Assembly: GCA_024711025.1 (NCBI GenBank)
Contig: JANJTP010000034.1
Span: forward strand, 1 to 49,795
Length of the DNA: 49,795 nt
From: Solirubrobacteraceae bacterium
GTDB taxonomy: Bacteria; Actinomycetota; Thermoleophilia; Solirubrobacterales; Solirubrobacteraceae
Reading direction: 5' to 3'
Below are positions 33,338 through 44,188 of the stretch, in pieces. The notes beneath the pieces were generated by a model. The model did no database searches. It was not told the origin of the DNA and worked only from the letters and a program-made list of their open reading frames with translations. The translations under genes and the position numbers were made by a program. Positions within the stretch are counted from its first letter, which is position 1. Every line of letters starts with the position of its first letter.

Positions 33338-33343
33338 TAGGCT
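33338..33343 (+). promoter_or_regulatory. Leaderless-type -10 element of the cupin gene
   Basis: TAGGCT ends seven bases before the ATG at 33351. Confidence 0.45.
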
Positions 33344-33350
33344 CGCTCTC

Positions 33351-33740
33351 ATGGCCGATGTGGAGCAGGTGAACCTCGCCGAGCTCGAGGACGTGGCTCC
33401 GCGATTCGGGGTCGAGGGCGTGGAGTTCCGCGGTGCGCGCGAGGCGCTCGGCTGCGAGCGCTCCGGGCTGAGTCTCCAGCGGATCGCCCCGGGAGCGCGC
33501 CAGCCGTTCGGCCATCGCCACGGCGAGGAGGAGGAGATCTACGTGGTCCTCTCCGGCGGCGGGCGGATCCGGCTCGACGACGATGAGCGCGAGGTTCGTC
33601 CGATGGACGCCATCCGGGTCGCGCCGCGGGTCGCGCGGGCGTTCGAGGCCGGACCCGACGGCCTCGAGCTGATCGCGTTCGGCTCGCCGGGCGGGGGCGG
33701 GCGCGACGGCGAGATCCTGCCGGGCTGGTGGGGCGGCTGA
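33351..33740 (+). CDS. Cupin-2 domain protein
   Basis: The 129-residue single-domain cupin has [28 protein letters not shown] as its first motif (metal His, His, Glu) and [23 protein letters not shown] as its second, in which the usual His is replaced by Arg. Metal binding would rest on the first motif. Such proteins may be small isomerases, dioxygenases or sensors; no role can be set. It sits between the tandem repeat and rplM. Confidence 0.8.
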   Translation: MADVEQVNLAELEDVAPRFGVEGVEFRGAREALGCERSGLSLQRIAPGARQPFGHRHGEEEEIYVVLSGGGRIRLDDDEREVRPMDAIRVAPRVARAFEAGPDGLELIAFGSPGGGGRDGEILPGWWGG

Positions 33741-33838
33741 TCGGCCTTCCGGGTCGCAGGGATGAACCCGTCGTGAAGCGGCTATCCTCTCCGGGCCGCG
33801 CCGCGCCCGCACGTCTGCGAGCGGCGCGTTCTCACGCC

Positions 33839-34273
33839 ATGAAGACTTACGTCGCCAATAACGAGACCCGCGAGCGCAACTGGCTGGTCGTCGATGCCGC
33901 CGGGCAGACGCTCGGCCGGCTCGCCACCCAGATCGCCGACGCTCTGCGCGGCAAGCGCAAACCCGAATACACCCCGCACGTCGACACCGGCGACTTCGTC
34001 GTCGTCGTCAACGCCGAGAAGATCTCGGTCAGCGGCAACAAGCGCCAGGAGAAGATGTACCGGCGCCACTCCGGGTATCCCGGCGGGCTGCGCGAGCGCA
34101 CGCTCGAGGAGATGCTCGCCCGCAGGCCCGAAGAGGTGATCCGCCTCGCGGTCAAGGGAATGCTGCCGCGTAACCGGCTCGCCCGAAAGCAGCTCACCAA
34201 GCTCAAGGTATACGCCGGCCCCGAGCACCCGCACGTGGCGCAGAAGCCGACCCCGATGGAGATCCAGTCCTGA
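33839..34273 (+). CDS. rplM: 50S ribosomal protein L13
   Basis: This 144-residue product is a standard bacterial uL13: [86 protein letters not shown] and [11 protein letters not shown]. It is the first gene of the usual rplM-rpsI operon. A TATCCT at 33783-33788 may be its -10, giving a leader of about 45 bases with no clear Shine-Dalgarno; a regulatory leader is possible but not identified. Confidence 0.96.
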   Translation: MKTYVANNETRERNWLVVDAAGQTLGRLATQIADALRGKRKPEYTPHVDTGDFVVVVNAEKISVSGNKRQEKMYRRHSGYPGGLRERTLEEMLARRPEEVIRLAVKGMLPRNRLARKQLTKLKVYAGPEHPHVAQKPTPMEIQS

Positions 34274-35070
34274 TGGCCGACGAGCCGACCCCGACCGACG
34301 AGCCCACGCCGGACGAGCAGCCGGTGACACCCGCCGAGCAGGCAGCGGCGGCCGGGGCACCAGTCGAGCCCGCAGCCGAGGCTGCCGCCGAGCAGGCTCC
34401 CGCCGAGGCGGCGGAGGAGACCCCCGTCGAAGCCGGCGCTGAGGCCGAGGTCGACGGCGAGCCCGAGGCCGACGTCGACGAGCCCGCCGAGCAGCCGCGC
34501 GTGAAGCCCGCGATCCCGGGGGCCGACCTCGAGGTCGACATCGTCGGCGAGGGCGAGGATCCGCTCGGTCGCGGCGAGCGCGAGGCCTACGGCGAGGAAG
34601 GCGAGCCCGTGGCGGGCAGCGAGGAGGAGGCGGCGGAGGAGACGATCTACGAGCCGATCGCGGCCGTCATCGAGCTCGCCGCGGATGCCCGCTATCGCGC
34701 GACCGGCAAGCGCAAGACCGCCGTCGCGCGCGTCATCCTCAAGCCCGGCACCGGCGAGTACCTCATCAACGGCAAGGCGCTCGACAGCTACTTCCCCGCG
34801 AGCGCGCTCCAGCGCACGATCCGCCAGCCGCTCGAGACCGTCGGCTACGAGGGGCGCATGGACGTGATCGCCCGGATGCACGGGGGCGGCGTGTCGGCGC
34901 AGGCGGGTGCTCTGCGCCACGGCATCTCGCGAGCGCTGCTCGAAGCCGATCCGAACCTTCGCGGCGAGCTCAAGCGCCGTGGCTTCCTGACGCGCGACGC
35001 GCGCGTCAAGGAGCGCAAGAAGGCCGGCCTCAAGAAGGCCCGTAAGCGGCCGCAGTTCAGCAAGCGCTAG
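34273..35070 (+). CDS. rpsI: 30S ribosomal protein S9 with long acidic N-terminal extension
   Basis: The S9 core starts near residue 141 ([16 protein letters not shown]) and runs to the normal end [12 protein letters not shown], whose basic tail reaches the ribosomal P-site tRNA. Before it are about 140 residues rich in Glu, Asp, Ala and Pro. S9 is usually about 130 residues, and streptomycete forms carry a shorter acidic extension of some 35-40. The ATG overlaps the rplM stop (TGATG), supporting the long form; an in-frame GTG near 34608 is a conceivable internal start. The extension is probably disordered. Confidence 0.92.
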   Translation: MADEPTPTDEPTPDEQPVTPAEQAAAAGAPVEPAAEAAAEQAPAEAAEETPVEAGAEAEVDGEPEADVDEPAEQPRVKPAIPGADLEVDIVGEGEDPLGRGEREAYGEEGEPVAGSEEEAAEETIYEPIAAVIELAADARYRATGKRKTAVARVILKPGTGEYLINGKALDSYFPASALQRTIRQPLETVGYEGRMDVIARMHGGGVSAQAGALRHGISRALLEADPNLRGELKRRGFLTRDARVKERKKAGLKKARKRPQFSKR

Positions 35071-35093
35071 CAGGAACCGCCACCGCGGCGATC

Positions 35094-36404
35094 ATGGCCC
35101 GGCAGCTCTTCGGCACCGACGGCGTTCGCGGCGTCGCGGGCGAGCAGCTGACCGCCGAGCTCGCGCTCGCGCTGGGGCGCGCGGCCACCGGCGAGTGCGG
35201 TGGCGAGCGCCCCAGCGTCCTCGTCATCCGCGACACCCGCGAGTCGGGGGAGATGCTGGAGGCCGCACTGGCGGCGGGCATCTCGTCGGCGGGCGGCGAG
35301 GCGCTGCTGGGCGGGGTCCTGCCGACCCCGGCCGCCCCGCTGCTGATCGACCGCTACGGATTCGACCTGGCGGCGGTCGTCTCCGCGTCGCACAACCCCT
35401 ACCGCGACAACGGGATCAAGCTGTTCGGGGCCGACGGCTACAAGCTGACCGACGCGCGGGAGGAGGCGATCGAGGTACGGCTGGGGGCATCGGCCGGACG
35501 CTCGCCGGCGATCGGCCGCGTGCGGGCGCTTCGCGGCACTCGCGAGGACTATCTGCGGGCCCTCGATGCCCGCTTCGCGGACCTGGACCTCGCGGGGCTG
35601 GACGTGCTGCTCGATTGCGCCAACGGCGCCACCTACCGGGTCGCGCCCGAGATCTTCCGCCGGCGCGGCGCGCGCGTCACGACGATCGGCTGCGAGCCGG
35701 ATGGGCGCAACATCAACGACGGTGTCGGCTCCACCCACATCGACTCGCTGGCCGGGGCGGTCGTCGCCGGCGGCCACGACATCGGCTTCGCGTTCGACGG
35801 TGACGGGGACCGGGTGCTCGCGGTCGACCGCCGCGGCGCGATCGTCGACGGAGACGAGCTGATCGCGCTCGCGGCGCTGCACCTGCGCCGGTGCGGACGC
35901 CTGTCGGGGAACGGGGTCGCCGTCACCGTGATGACCAACTACGGGTTCCACTCCGCGATGCGCGAGGCGAGCATCGACGTGGCCACGACCGGCGTCGGCG
36001 ATCGCTACGTGCTCGAAGCGCTGCGCGAGCGCGGCTTCACGCTGGGCGGCGAGCAGTCCGGGCACATCATCGACATGGGCTTCGTGCCGTCCGGCGACGG
36101 CGTCGCGAGCGCGCTGCTGACGCTGGAGGCGCTCGCGGGCGAGGACCTCGCCGAGCGCCACGCGATGCGCAAGCTCCCGCAGCGGCTGGTGAACTGCCGC
36201 GTGGCCGACAGGGACGCGGCGATGACGGCCGTGGTCGCCGCCGCAGAGGCCGAGAACGCCGTCCTCGAAGGCCGTGGGCGAGTGCTCGTGCGCCCCAGCG
36301 GCACCGAGCAGCTCGTGCGGGTCATGGTCGAAGCACCCGACGGCGCCGAGTGCGACGCCGCCTGCGCGCGGCTCGTGGCGATCGTCGAGGCGGCGGGCGG
36401 CTGA
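35094..36404 (+). CDS. glmM: Phosphoglucosamine mutase
   Basis: This 436-residue enzyme converts glucosamine-6-phosphate to glucosamine-1-phosphate for UDP-GlcNAc. It has RQLFGTDGVRGVAG, the phosphoserine loop VSASHNPYRDNGIKLFG (Ser99), the metal loop FAFDGDGDRVLAVD, GGEQSGHIIDM and the phosphate-binding VRPSGTEQLVRVMVEA. It follows rpsI by 23 bases and precedes glmS, giving both hexosamine genes in order. Confidence 0.95.
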   Translation: MARQLFGTDGVRGVAGEQLTAELALALGRAATGECGGERPSVLVIRDTRESGEMLEAALAAGISSAGGEALLGGVLPTPAAPLLIDRYGFDLAAVVSASHNPYRDNGIKLFGADGYKLTDAREEAIEVRLGASAGRSPAIGRVRALRGTREDYLRALDARFADLDLAGLDVLLDCANGATYRVAPEIFRRRGARVTTIGCEPDGRNINDGVGSTHIDSLAGAVVAGGHDIGFAFDGDGDRVLAVDRRGAIVDGDELIALAALHLRRCGRLSGNGVAVTVMTNYGFHSAMREASIDVATTGVGDRYVLEALRERGFTLGGEQSGHIIDMGFVPSGDGVASALLTLEALAGEDLAERHAMRKLPQRLVNCRVADRDAAMTAVVAAAEAENAVLEGRGRVLVRPSGTEQLVRVMVEAPDGAECDAACARLVAIVEAAGG

Positions 36405-36471
36405 GCAGGCCGGGATCGTCCGCGGGAGGCGCGGGGGCCAGCGGCCCGCCCTGCCGTGGCGCCCACGCCAC

Positions 36472-36477
36472 TAACCT
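36472..36477 (+). promoter_or_regulatory. Leaderless-type -10 element of glmS
   Basis: TAACCT ends eight bases before the ATG at 36486. The 81-base gap leaves no room for a glmS ribozyme. Confidence 0.45.
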
Positions 36478-36485
36478 GACGGGCC

Positions 36486-38348
<1,863 letters not shown>

Positions 38349-38357
38349 GGACGCCGG

Positions 38358-38387
38358 CCGTCCGAGGCGGGCATGCCCGCCGGACGG
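38358..38387 (+). terminator. Hairpin after glmS
   Basis: CCGTCC pairs with GGACGG around a 16-base palindrome (GGCGGGCA and its complement), with a two-base bulge. It starts nine bases after the glmS stop. There is no T-run. Confidence 0.45.
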
Positions 38388-38407
38388 GTCCCGCCGGCGG
38401 CTTCGCA

Positions 38408-38413
38408 TAGGCT
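38408..38413 (+). promoter_or_regulatory. Leaderless-type -10 element of acpS
   Basis: TAGGCT ends six bases before the GTG at 38420, the same hexamer as before the cupin (33351) and HIT (44189) genes. Confidence 0.45.
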
Positions 38414-38419
38414 CTCCTC

Positions 38420-38776
38420 GTGTACGGCGTCGGCCTCGACCTGCTGGAGATCGACCGGATCGAGCGCGCCCTGGCGCGCCGGCCCGGGCTCGCCGACCGG
38501 CTGTTCACCGAGCGCGAGCGAGCCTATGCGGCCCGCGCGGCCCGACCCGGGGAGCGGCTCGCGTCTCGCTTCTGCGCGAAGGAGGCCGTAACGAAGGCGC
38601 TCGGCCTCGACGTGCTGCGACCCAGGGAGATCGAGGTCGTCGCCGACGCCGTCGGCCGTCCGCACGTCGAGCTGAGCGGGGAGGCCGCGCGACGTGCACG
38701 CGAGCTCGGCGTCGGCCTGCATCTGACGCTGACGCACACCCGCACGACCGCGGGTGCCGTGGCGGTGGCCGCGTGA
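38420..38776 (+). CDS. acpS: Holo-[acyl-carrier-protein] synthase
   Basis: The 118-residue phosphopantetheinyl transferase has YGVGLDLLEIDRIE (metal Asp7) and SRFCAKEAVTKALG (Glu55), plus HLTLTHTRTTAGAVAVA at the C-terminus. It loads phosphopantetheine onto acyl carrier protein. Normal length. It overlaps the NAD(P)H-hydrate repair gene by four bases; AcpS-Nnr-Alr is a common order in actinobacteria. Confidence 0.93.
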   Translation: MYGVGLDLLEIDRIERALARRPGLADRLFTERERAYAARAARPGERLASRFCAKEAVTKALGLDVLRPREIEVVADAVGRPHVELSGEAARRARELGVGLHLTLTHTRTTAGAVAVAA

Positions 38777-40305
38777 TCGCAGCCGGGTGGCTGCAGCCGC
38801 TGCTCGACGCCGAGCGGGTGCGGACGGCCGACCGGTGGGCGATCGACGAGCTGGGCATACCGTCGCTCGAGCTGATGGAGCGCGCGTCGGTGGGGCTCGC
38901 CGGACTCGTCGGCGAGGTCGCGCCGGAGGGGCGCATCGCCGTGGTCTGCGGCGGCGGGAACAACGGAGGCGACGGCTACGCGGCGGCGCGCCTGCTGCGG
39001 GACTCCTGGCGCGACGTCGTGGTGCTGGCCGCCGTGCCGCCGGCCGACCTGCGGGGCGACGCGCGCGTCCAGGCCGAACGTCTGCCGGGCGAGCCGCCCG
39101 AGCCGTTCGACGCGACTCGGCTCGCGGGCACGGCCGTGGTCGTCGACGCCCTTCTCGGGACCGGCTTCACGGGATCTCCGCGCGGGCCGGTGGGGGAGGC
39201 CGTCGCCGCGCTCGAGGGCTCGGGCCTGCCGGTCGTCGCCTGCGACGTGCCGAGCGGGGTGGATGCCTCGACCGGCGAGGTCGCCGGCCCCGCCGTGCGA
39301 GCGGTCGCGACGGCCACGTTCCACGCCGTCAAGCCGGGCCTCGTCGTGAATCCGGGCAAGGCGCGGGCCGGGAGCGTGCGGCTGGTCGACATCGGCATCC
39401 CGGCCGGCGCGCCGATCGCGCCGCCGGACAGCGGCCTGATGCTCGATGCTCCGCTGCTCGCCGAGCTCCCCGAGCGCGCGCCCGGCTGGACGAAGTTCAC
39501 CAGTGGGCACGTGCTGGTCGCGGGCGGCTCGCGCGGCCTGACCGGCGCGACGGTCCTGGGCGCGCTGGCGGCGATGCGGGCGGGCGCCGGCTACGTCACG
39601 GTCTGCGTGCCGGCCTCGCAGCAGCCGGCACTCGCCGCGCAGCTCGTCGAGGTGATGCAGCTGGCTCTGGACGACGAGGGCGGCCATCACACACCGGCGG
39701 GGGCCGAGGCGGTGCTCGCCGAGGCCGAGCGGCGCGGCGGCGCGCTCGTGCTGGGTCCCGGGCTCGGCAAGGACGAGGAGGCGGCGGGCTTCGCTCGCGA
39801 GGTGGCGGCGCGTGCGCAGGTACCGCTGCTGCTCGACGCCGACGGGCTGAACGCCCATGCCGAGCGGCTCCCCGAGCTGGCGCTGCGGGGATCGGCGACC
39901 GTCCTGACGCCCCACGACGGCGAGCTGGGCCGCCTGCTCGGGGTGCCCTCCGGCGCGGTCGCCGCCCACCGCCTGCGACACGCCAGGGACGCCGCACGGC
40001 GCTCCGGTGCGATCGTCGTGTTGAAGGGCGACGACACGCTCGTGGCCGCACCCGACGGAGCGGTTGCGATCAGCCCGGGAGCGACGCCCGCGCTGGCGAC
40101 GGCGGGTACGGGCGACGTGTTGAGCGGCGTGGCCGGAGCCCTGCTCGCCCGTGGGCTGGATCCGTTCCTGGCCGCGTGCGCCGCGGTGCGGCTCCATGCC
40201 CGTGCCGGGCTGATCGCCGCGGAGCGCCGCGGTGTCGACGGCGTGATCGCCGGCGACGTCGCCGAGGCGCTTCCGCAGGCGCGGGCAGTGGGCGCCGGCG
40301 CATGA
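38773..40305 (+). CDS. nnr: Bifunctional NAD(P)H-hydrate epimerase/dehydratase
   Basis: This 510-residue fusion repairs damaged NAD(P)H. The N-terminal epimerase (YjeF_N, about 1-210) has VCGGGNNGGDGYAAARLL and CDVPSGVDASTGEVAG. The C-terminal ADP/ATP-dependent dehydratase (about 225-505) has VLVAGGSRGLTGATVLG, VLGPGLGKDEE, LLDADGLNAHAE, LTPHDGELGRLLG and ATAGTGDVLSGVAGALLA. Both domains look intact. It overlaps alr by ATGA. Confidence 0.93.
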   Translation: MIAAGWLQPLLDAERVRTADRWAIDELGIPSLELMERASVGLAGLVGEVAPEGRIAVVCGGGNNGGDGYAAARLLRDSWRDVVVLAAVPPADLRGDARVQAERLPGEPPEPFDATRLAGTAVVVDALLGTGFTGSPRGPVGEAVAALEGSGLPVVACDVPSGVDASTGEVAGPAVRAVATATFHAVKPGLVVNPGKARAGSVRLVDIGIPAGAPIAPPDSGLMLDAPLLAELPERAPGWTKFTSGHVLVAGGSRGLTGATVLGALAAMRAGAGYVTVCVPASQQPALAAQLVEVMQLALDDEGGHHTPAGAEAVLAEAERRGGALVLGPGLGKDEEAAGFAREVAARAQVPLLLDADGLNAHAERLPELALRGSATVLTPHDGELGRLLGVPSGAVAAHRLRHARDAARRSGAIVVLKGDDTLVAAPDGAVAISPGATPALATAGTGDVLSGVAGALLARGLDPFLAACAAVRLHARAGLIAAERRGVDGVIAGDVAEALPQARAVGAGA

Positions 40306-41414
40306 GCGAGCGCCGGCGCGCGGTGGCGCGGATCGACGACGGCGCGTTTCGACGCAACGTCGCACGCGTCGCCGGAGAGGCCCCGCGGACGGAGCTGTGC
40401 GCCGTCGTGAAGGCCGACGGCTACGGGCACGGGGCCGTCGGATCCGCGCGTGCCGCGCTCGCCGGCGGTGCGACGTGGCTCGCCGTGGCCACGGCGGCCG
40501 AGGCGATCTCCATTCGCGACGCGGGCATCGACGCACGGCTCATCGTGCTCGGAGCCCTCAGCGACTCGGAGCTTCCAGAGGCGCTCGCATGCGACGTGGA
40601 TCTCGTTGTTTGGCGCGAGCATCAGGTCGCCCGTATCGCCGCGCTCGGCGGCGCACGCCTGCACGTCAAGCTCGACACCGGCATGGGGCGCCTGGGAACG
40701 CGCGACGCCGAGGAGGCGAGCCGCGTCGCGACCGCGGCCGCGACGACCGCGACGACGACGCTCGCCGGCCTGATGACGCACTTCGCCACCGCGGACGAGC
40801 GCGGCGACCGCTTCTTCTCCGAGCAGCTGGAGCGCTTCCGCGCCTGGGCGCTGCCGCTGCGCGAGCGCCATCCGCAGGCGCTGCTGCACGCGGCGAACAG
40901 CGCTGCGCTGCTGCGCGATCCCGCCTCGCACTTCGACCTCGTGCGCCCTGGAGTCGCGCTCTATGGCATGGACCCGTTCGGCGAGGATCCCGACGAGCAC
41001 CGGCTGGAGCCGGTGCTGCGCGTCGAGTCGTACGTCGCGGAGGTCAAGCCCTGCGTGGCCGGCGAGAGCGTGGGCTACGGGCGACGCTTCGTCGCCGGTG
41101 GAGCGACGTGGGTCGCGACGGTACCGGTCGGGTATGGGGACGGATGGCGCCGTGCGCTGAGCGGCGTGGGGCACGTGCTCGTCCGCGGCCGTCGCTTCCC
41201 GATCGTAGGCGCGGTGAGCATGGACAACGTGACGCTCGACCTGGGCCCCGACGGCGCCGGTGTGCTGGTCGGCGACGAGGCCGTGCTGCTCGGCTCGCAA
41301 GGGGCCGAACGGATCCTGGCCGAGCACGTGGCGGAAGAGATCGGGACGATCAACTACGAGGTGACGTGCGGCCTCGGATCGCGCATCCCGCGGGTCCACG
41401 AGGGAGTCGGGTGA
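40302..41414 (+). CDS. alr: Alanine racemase
   Basis: This 370-residue PLP enzyme makes D-alanine for the cell wall. PLP-binding Lys37 is in CAVVKADGYGHGAV; the barrel continues with VKLDTGMGRLG, HFATADE, HAANSAA and VRPGVALYGMDPFG; the C-terminal domain has VPVGYGDGWRR and the SMDNVTLDLG block. It is coupled on both sides: ATGA overlap with nnr and GTGA overlap with the CCA-type gene. Confidence 0.95.
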   Translation: MSERRRAVARIDDGAFRRNVARVAGEAPRTELCAVVKADGYGHGAVGSARAALAGGATWLAVATAAEAISIRDAGIDARLIVLGALSDSELPEALACDVDLVVWREHQVARIAALGGARLHVKLDTGMGRLGTRDAEEASRVATAAATTATTTLAGLMTHFATADERGDRFFSEQLERFRAWALPLRERHPQALLHAANSAALLRDPASHFDLVRPGVALYGMDPFGEDPDEHRLEPVLRVESYVAEVKPCVAGESVGYGRRFVAGGATWVATVPVGYGDGWRRALSGVGHVLVRGRRFPIVGAVSMDNVTLDLGPDGAGVLVGDEAVLLGSQGAERILAEHVAEEIGTINYEVTCGLGSRIPRVHEGVG

Positions 41415-42844
41415 GCGGAGGGAACGGGCCGCTGGAGCTGGTTCGCACGGCGCTGGCGGGCCACGATGCCTGGCTGGTCGGCGGCACCGTCCGCGACCGG
41501 CTCCTCGATCGGCCCGGGGCACGGCTCGACCTCGATCTCGTGGTCCGCGGCGATCCGCGCTGCGCGGCCCAGGCGATCCGCGAGACGGCGCCGCGCGGGA
41601 CCGCGATGTTCGCGCTGTCCGAGGCCTTCGGAGCCTGGCGCGTCGTCGGCCCGGGCCACTCCTGGCAGGTCGACATCGCCGCGCTCAGGGGACAGGACCT
41701 CGACGACGACCTGCGTGCCCGCGACTTCACGCTCAACGCCATGGCCGAGCCGGTCGGCGATCCAGGGGCGCTGATCGACCCGACGGGAGGCGCCGCCGAT
41801 CTCGCGGCGAGCCGGCTGCGGATCGTCTCCGCGACTGCGCTCGACGAGGATCCGCTGCGCGTGCTGCGGCTTGCCCGGCTCGCGGTGGAGCTCGGCCTCG
41901 AGCCCGACGTCGACGCCCTTGCGGCGGCGCGCGCCGCGGCTCCGGGCCTCGCGGCGGTGGCAGCCGAGCGGGTCTTCTCGGAGCTGCGGCTGATCGTCGG
42001 CTCGGACGACCCGCTTCGGGGCCTGGAGCTGCTCGACGCGACCGGCGCCGCGGGCATCGTCCTGCCGGAGCTCGTCGCGCTGCACGGGGTGGAGCAGACC
42101 CGCTACCACCACCTCGACGCGTACGGCCACACGCTCGAGGTGCTGGAGCGCGTGGTCGACCTGGAGCGCGACCCGGAGGGCATCGTCGGCTCCACGCGGG
42201 CCGCCGCGACGGCCGCACTGCTCGAGGAGCCCCTGGCCGACGAGCTGACCCGCGGCGGGGCGCTGCGCTGGGGGGCGCTGCTGCACGACATCGCGAAGCC
42301 CGGCACCCGCACCGCACTCGAAGGTGGTCGCGTCGGCTTCCCGCAGCACGATCGAGAGGGCGCCGCGATGGCGCGGGCGATCCTCGGGCGCCTGCGTTCC
42401 AGCGAGCGCCTGCGCGAGCACGTGGCCGCGCTAGCCCGCCACCACCTGCGCCTGGGATTCCTCGTCCACGAGCGTCCGCTGGGGCGCCGTCAGGTTCACC
42501 GCTACCTGCTCGCCTGCGCTCCGGTCGAGGTCGACGTGACGCTGCTCTCGCTCGCCGATCGCCTGGCGACGCGCGGGCGCCGCCACGAGGAGTCGATCGC
42601 CCACCACCTCGAGGTCGCGCTGCCGATGCTCGACGACGCCCTGGCCTGGCGCGCCCGCGGCCCACAGAGGCCCCTCGTGCGCGGCGACGAGCTCGCACGA
42701 GCGCTGGGGATCGCCCCTGGACCGAGGCTCGGGGAGCTCCTGGCGGAGATCGAGGAGGCACGCTTTGCCGGCGAGGTCACGACGGCCGAGCAGGCGGTCG
42801 GCGAGGCCCGGCGACTGCTGCGCGGCGGGGTCGAGTCGGGCTGA
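41411..42844 (+). CDS. CCA tRNA nucleotidyltransferase / poly(A) polymerase family with HD domain
   Basis: The 477-residue product is a class II nucleotidyltransferase. The head has AWLVGGTVRDRLLDRPGARLD then LDLVV, with RDFTLNAMAEPVG and EDPLRVLRLARLAVELG as neck motifs. A C-terminal HD region (GALLHDIAKPGTRT, DREGAAMARAILGRL, HHLRLGFLVHE) follows. It may add CCA or A residues to tRNA; sequence alone cannot settle which. The GTG start overlaps the alr stop. Confidence 0.88.
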   Translation: MSGGNGPLELVRTALAGHDAWLVGGTVRDRLLDRPGARLDLDLVVRGDPRCAAQAIRETAPRGTAMFALSEAFGAWRVVGPGHSWQVDIAALRGQDLDDDLRARDFTLNAMAEPVGDPGALIDPTGGAADLAASRLRIVSATALDEDPLRVLRLARLAVELGLEPDVDALAAARAAAPGLAAVAAERVFSELRLIVGSDDPLRGLELLDATGAAGIVLPELVALHGVEQTRYHHLDAYGHTLEVLERVVDLERDPEGIVGSTRAAATAALLEEPLADELTRGGALRWGALLHDIAKPGTRTALEGGRVGFPQHDREGAAMARAILGRLRSSERLREHVAALARHHLRLGFLVHERPLGRRQVHRYLLACAPVEVDVTLLSLADRLATRGRRHEESIAHHLEVALPMLDDALAWRARGPQRPLVRGDELARALGIAPGPRLGELLAEIEEARFAGEVTTAEQAVGEARRLLRGGVESG

Positions 42845-42852
42845 GCCCGATC

Positions 42853-42872
42853 ACGGGGCGCCCACGCCCCGT
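42853..42872. terminator. Two-way terminator hairpin
   Basis: ACGGGGCG-CCCA-CGCCCCGT is a perfect eight-pair stem with a four-base loop in the 37-base gap between convergent genes. It could act in both directions, though no T-run is present. Confidence 0.5.
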
Positions 42873-42881
42873 CGGGGCCCG

Positions 42882-44111
42882 TCAGCGCCCGGCGGCCGGG
42901 TCCGCAGCCAGTAGCCGGATCGCCTCGTCGCAGACGCGCATACAGCCCGTGACGGTGTCCAGCTCGACGTTCTCGGGCGTGTCGGTCGGCCAGTGGTAGT
43001 TGGCCGGCGTCTTGTACCGGTTGATGGAGCCGATCATCACGGTCGGGTAGCCGGCCTTCAGGGGAATGAGGCCATCGGTCGCGTTGCGGAAGCGCAGTCC
43101 CCGGACGAGCTCCACGCCGACGTTGCGGGCCGCTCGGGAGATCAGGCTCTTGAACGGCTCGGGGAAGTCGCGCATGACGAGCATCCCCTCGCCCTCGAGC
43201 TGCATCAGCCGCGGCGAGCCGACGGTGTCCACGCAGACGAAGTGCGTGCGCTCGCGCGGCAGCGAGTCGAAGTGACGCGCCGCAAACGCCTGCATCCCCT
43301 CCATGAACGACTCCTCCGAGCCGGTCGAGACGAGCAGCACCCGCAGCCCGGGGGCCGGGCGCTCGCGCAGCAGGCGGGCGACCCCGAGCAGTACCGCGAC
43401 ACCGCTCAGGTTGTCGTTGGCGCCGGGCACCGTCGAGCGTGAGCCGATCTCGGCGAACGTCGCCGCTCCGCCGAGCGAGACGACGGTGCCGGCGACGCGC
43501 AGCAGCCGCGACCCGAGCAGTCCGCTCAGCGCGACGAGCGCCGGGCCGCCGAAGACCGGGAGCATCACCGGCGGCGTCGTGTGGGAGCGCTCGAGCAGGC
43601 GCGGGAAGCGCTCGCCGAACCACGGCACCACATGCGGGGAGAAGAGCAGGCTCCACCGGGCCGCGTCGTGGTGGGCGACGAGCACGACCGTGCGCTCGGC
43701 TCGCGGATCGCCGACCTGCGCGACCACGTTCCACGTCGCGCGCCGCGGCAATGCCCAGCGGCGGAACCACAGCCGCCCACCGGAGATGTCGTCGGCGATC
43801 AGCGCGGCGCTCGCCCCGCCGGCCAGCAGCCGCACCCAGCGCCGGCGGCTCAGGCCCGCTAGCGCGCCCAGCCCGCAGAGCAGGCCCAGCGGCCACCAGT
43901 AGGTGCCATGGGCACGCTCCTGCTCGACGTGGGCCTCGCAGCCCTCCTGCCGGAGTCGCTCCGCGATCCAGTCCGCGGCGCGATGCTCGCCTTCGGAGGT
44001 GGAGGCGCGCTCGAACGCGGCGAGGTGGCCGATCGTCGCGGCGGCCAGATCGCGCAGCATGTCGCCGCCGCGCTCGCCCGCAGCCCGCTCGTCTGGTGCC
44101 GGCGTCGCCAT
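42882..44111 (-). CDS. Membrane-associated M28-family zinc peptidase
   Basis: This 409-residue protein has the M28 zinc ligands in order: VAHHDA (His147/148), VPGANDNLSG (Asp233), STGSEESFM (Glu), CVDTVGS (Asp) and NYHWPTDTPENV (His). Unlike soluble aminopeptidases it has hydrophobic segments at about 73-108 and 182-220, the second inside the catalytic domain, so it is probably membrane-bound. The Met at codon 18 is an alternative start. It is convergent with the CCA-type gene and divergent from the HIT gene. Confidence 0.83.
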   Translation of the reverse strand: MATPAPDERAAGERGGDMLRDLAAATIGHLAAFERASTSEGEHRAADWIAERLRQEGCEAHVEQERAHGTYWWPLGLLCGLGALAGLSRRRWVRLLAGGASAALIADDISGGRLWFRRWALPRRATWNVVAQVGDPRAERTVVLVAHHDAARWSLLFSPHVVPWFGERFPRLLERSHTTPPVMLPVFGGPALVALSGLLGSRLLRVAGTVVSLGGAATFAEIGSRSTVPGANDNLSGVAVLLGVARLLRERPAPGLRVLLVSTGSEESFMEGMQAFAARHFDSLPRERTHFVCVDTVGSPRLMQLEGEGMLVMRDFPEPFKSLISRAARNVGVELVRGLRFRNATDGLIPLKAGYPTVMIGSINRYKTPANYHWPTDTPENVELDTVTGCMRVCDEAIRLLAADPAAGR

Positions 44112-44120
44112 CTCCGCTGA

Positions 44121-44126
44121 AGGCTA
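44121..44126 (-). promoter_or_regulatory. Leaderless-type -10 element of the M28 peptidase gene
   Basis: On the minus strand TAGCCT ends nine bases before the ATG at 44111, supporting that start over codon 18. Confidence 0.4.
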
Positions 44127-44175
44127 GCCCTGTCGTCGATCGCTCGGCAACGTGGCTCTGGTCGGTTGGCGGGGA

Positions 44176-44181
44176 TAGGCT
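44176..44181 (+). promoter_or_regulatory. Leaderless-type -10 element of the HIT gene
   Basis: TAGGCT ends seven bases before the ATG at 44189. Confidence 0.45.
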
Positions 44182-44188
44182 CCCGGCA

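Noticed and set aside
33064-33372. Coding region across the tandem repeat
   Set aside because: Open in several frames only because of GC richness and repetition; composition is Arg/Ala/Pro noise and the unit length varies between copies.
36405-36485. glmS ribozyme before glmS
   Set aside because: The gap is 81 bases, too short for the ribozyme core, and a leaderless-type -10 fills its end.
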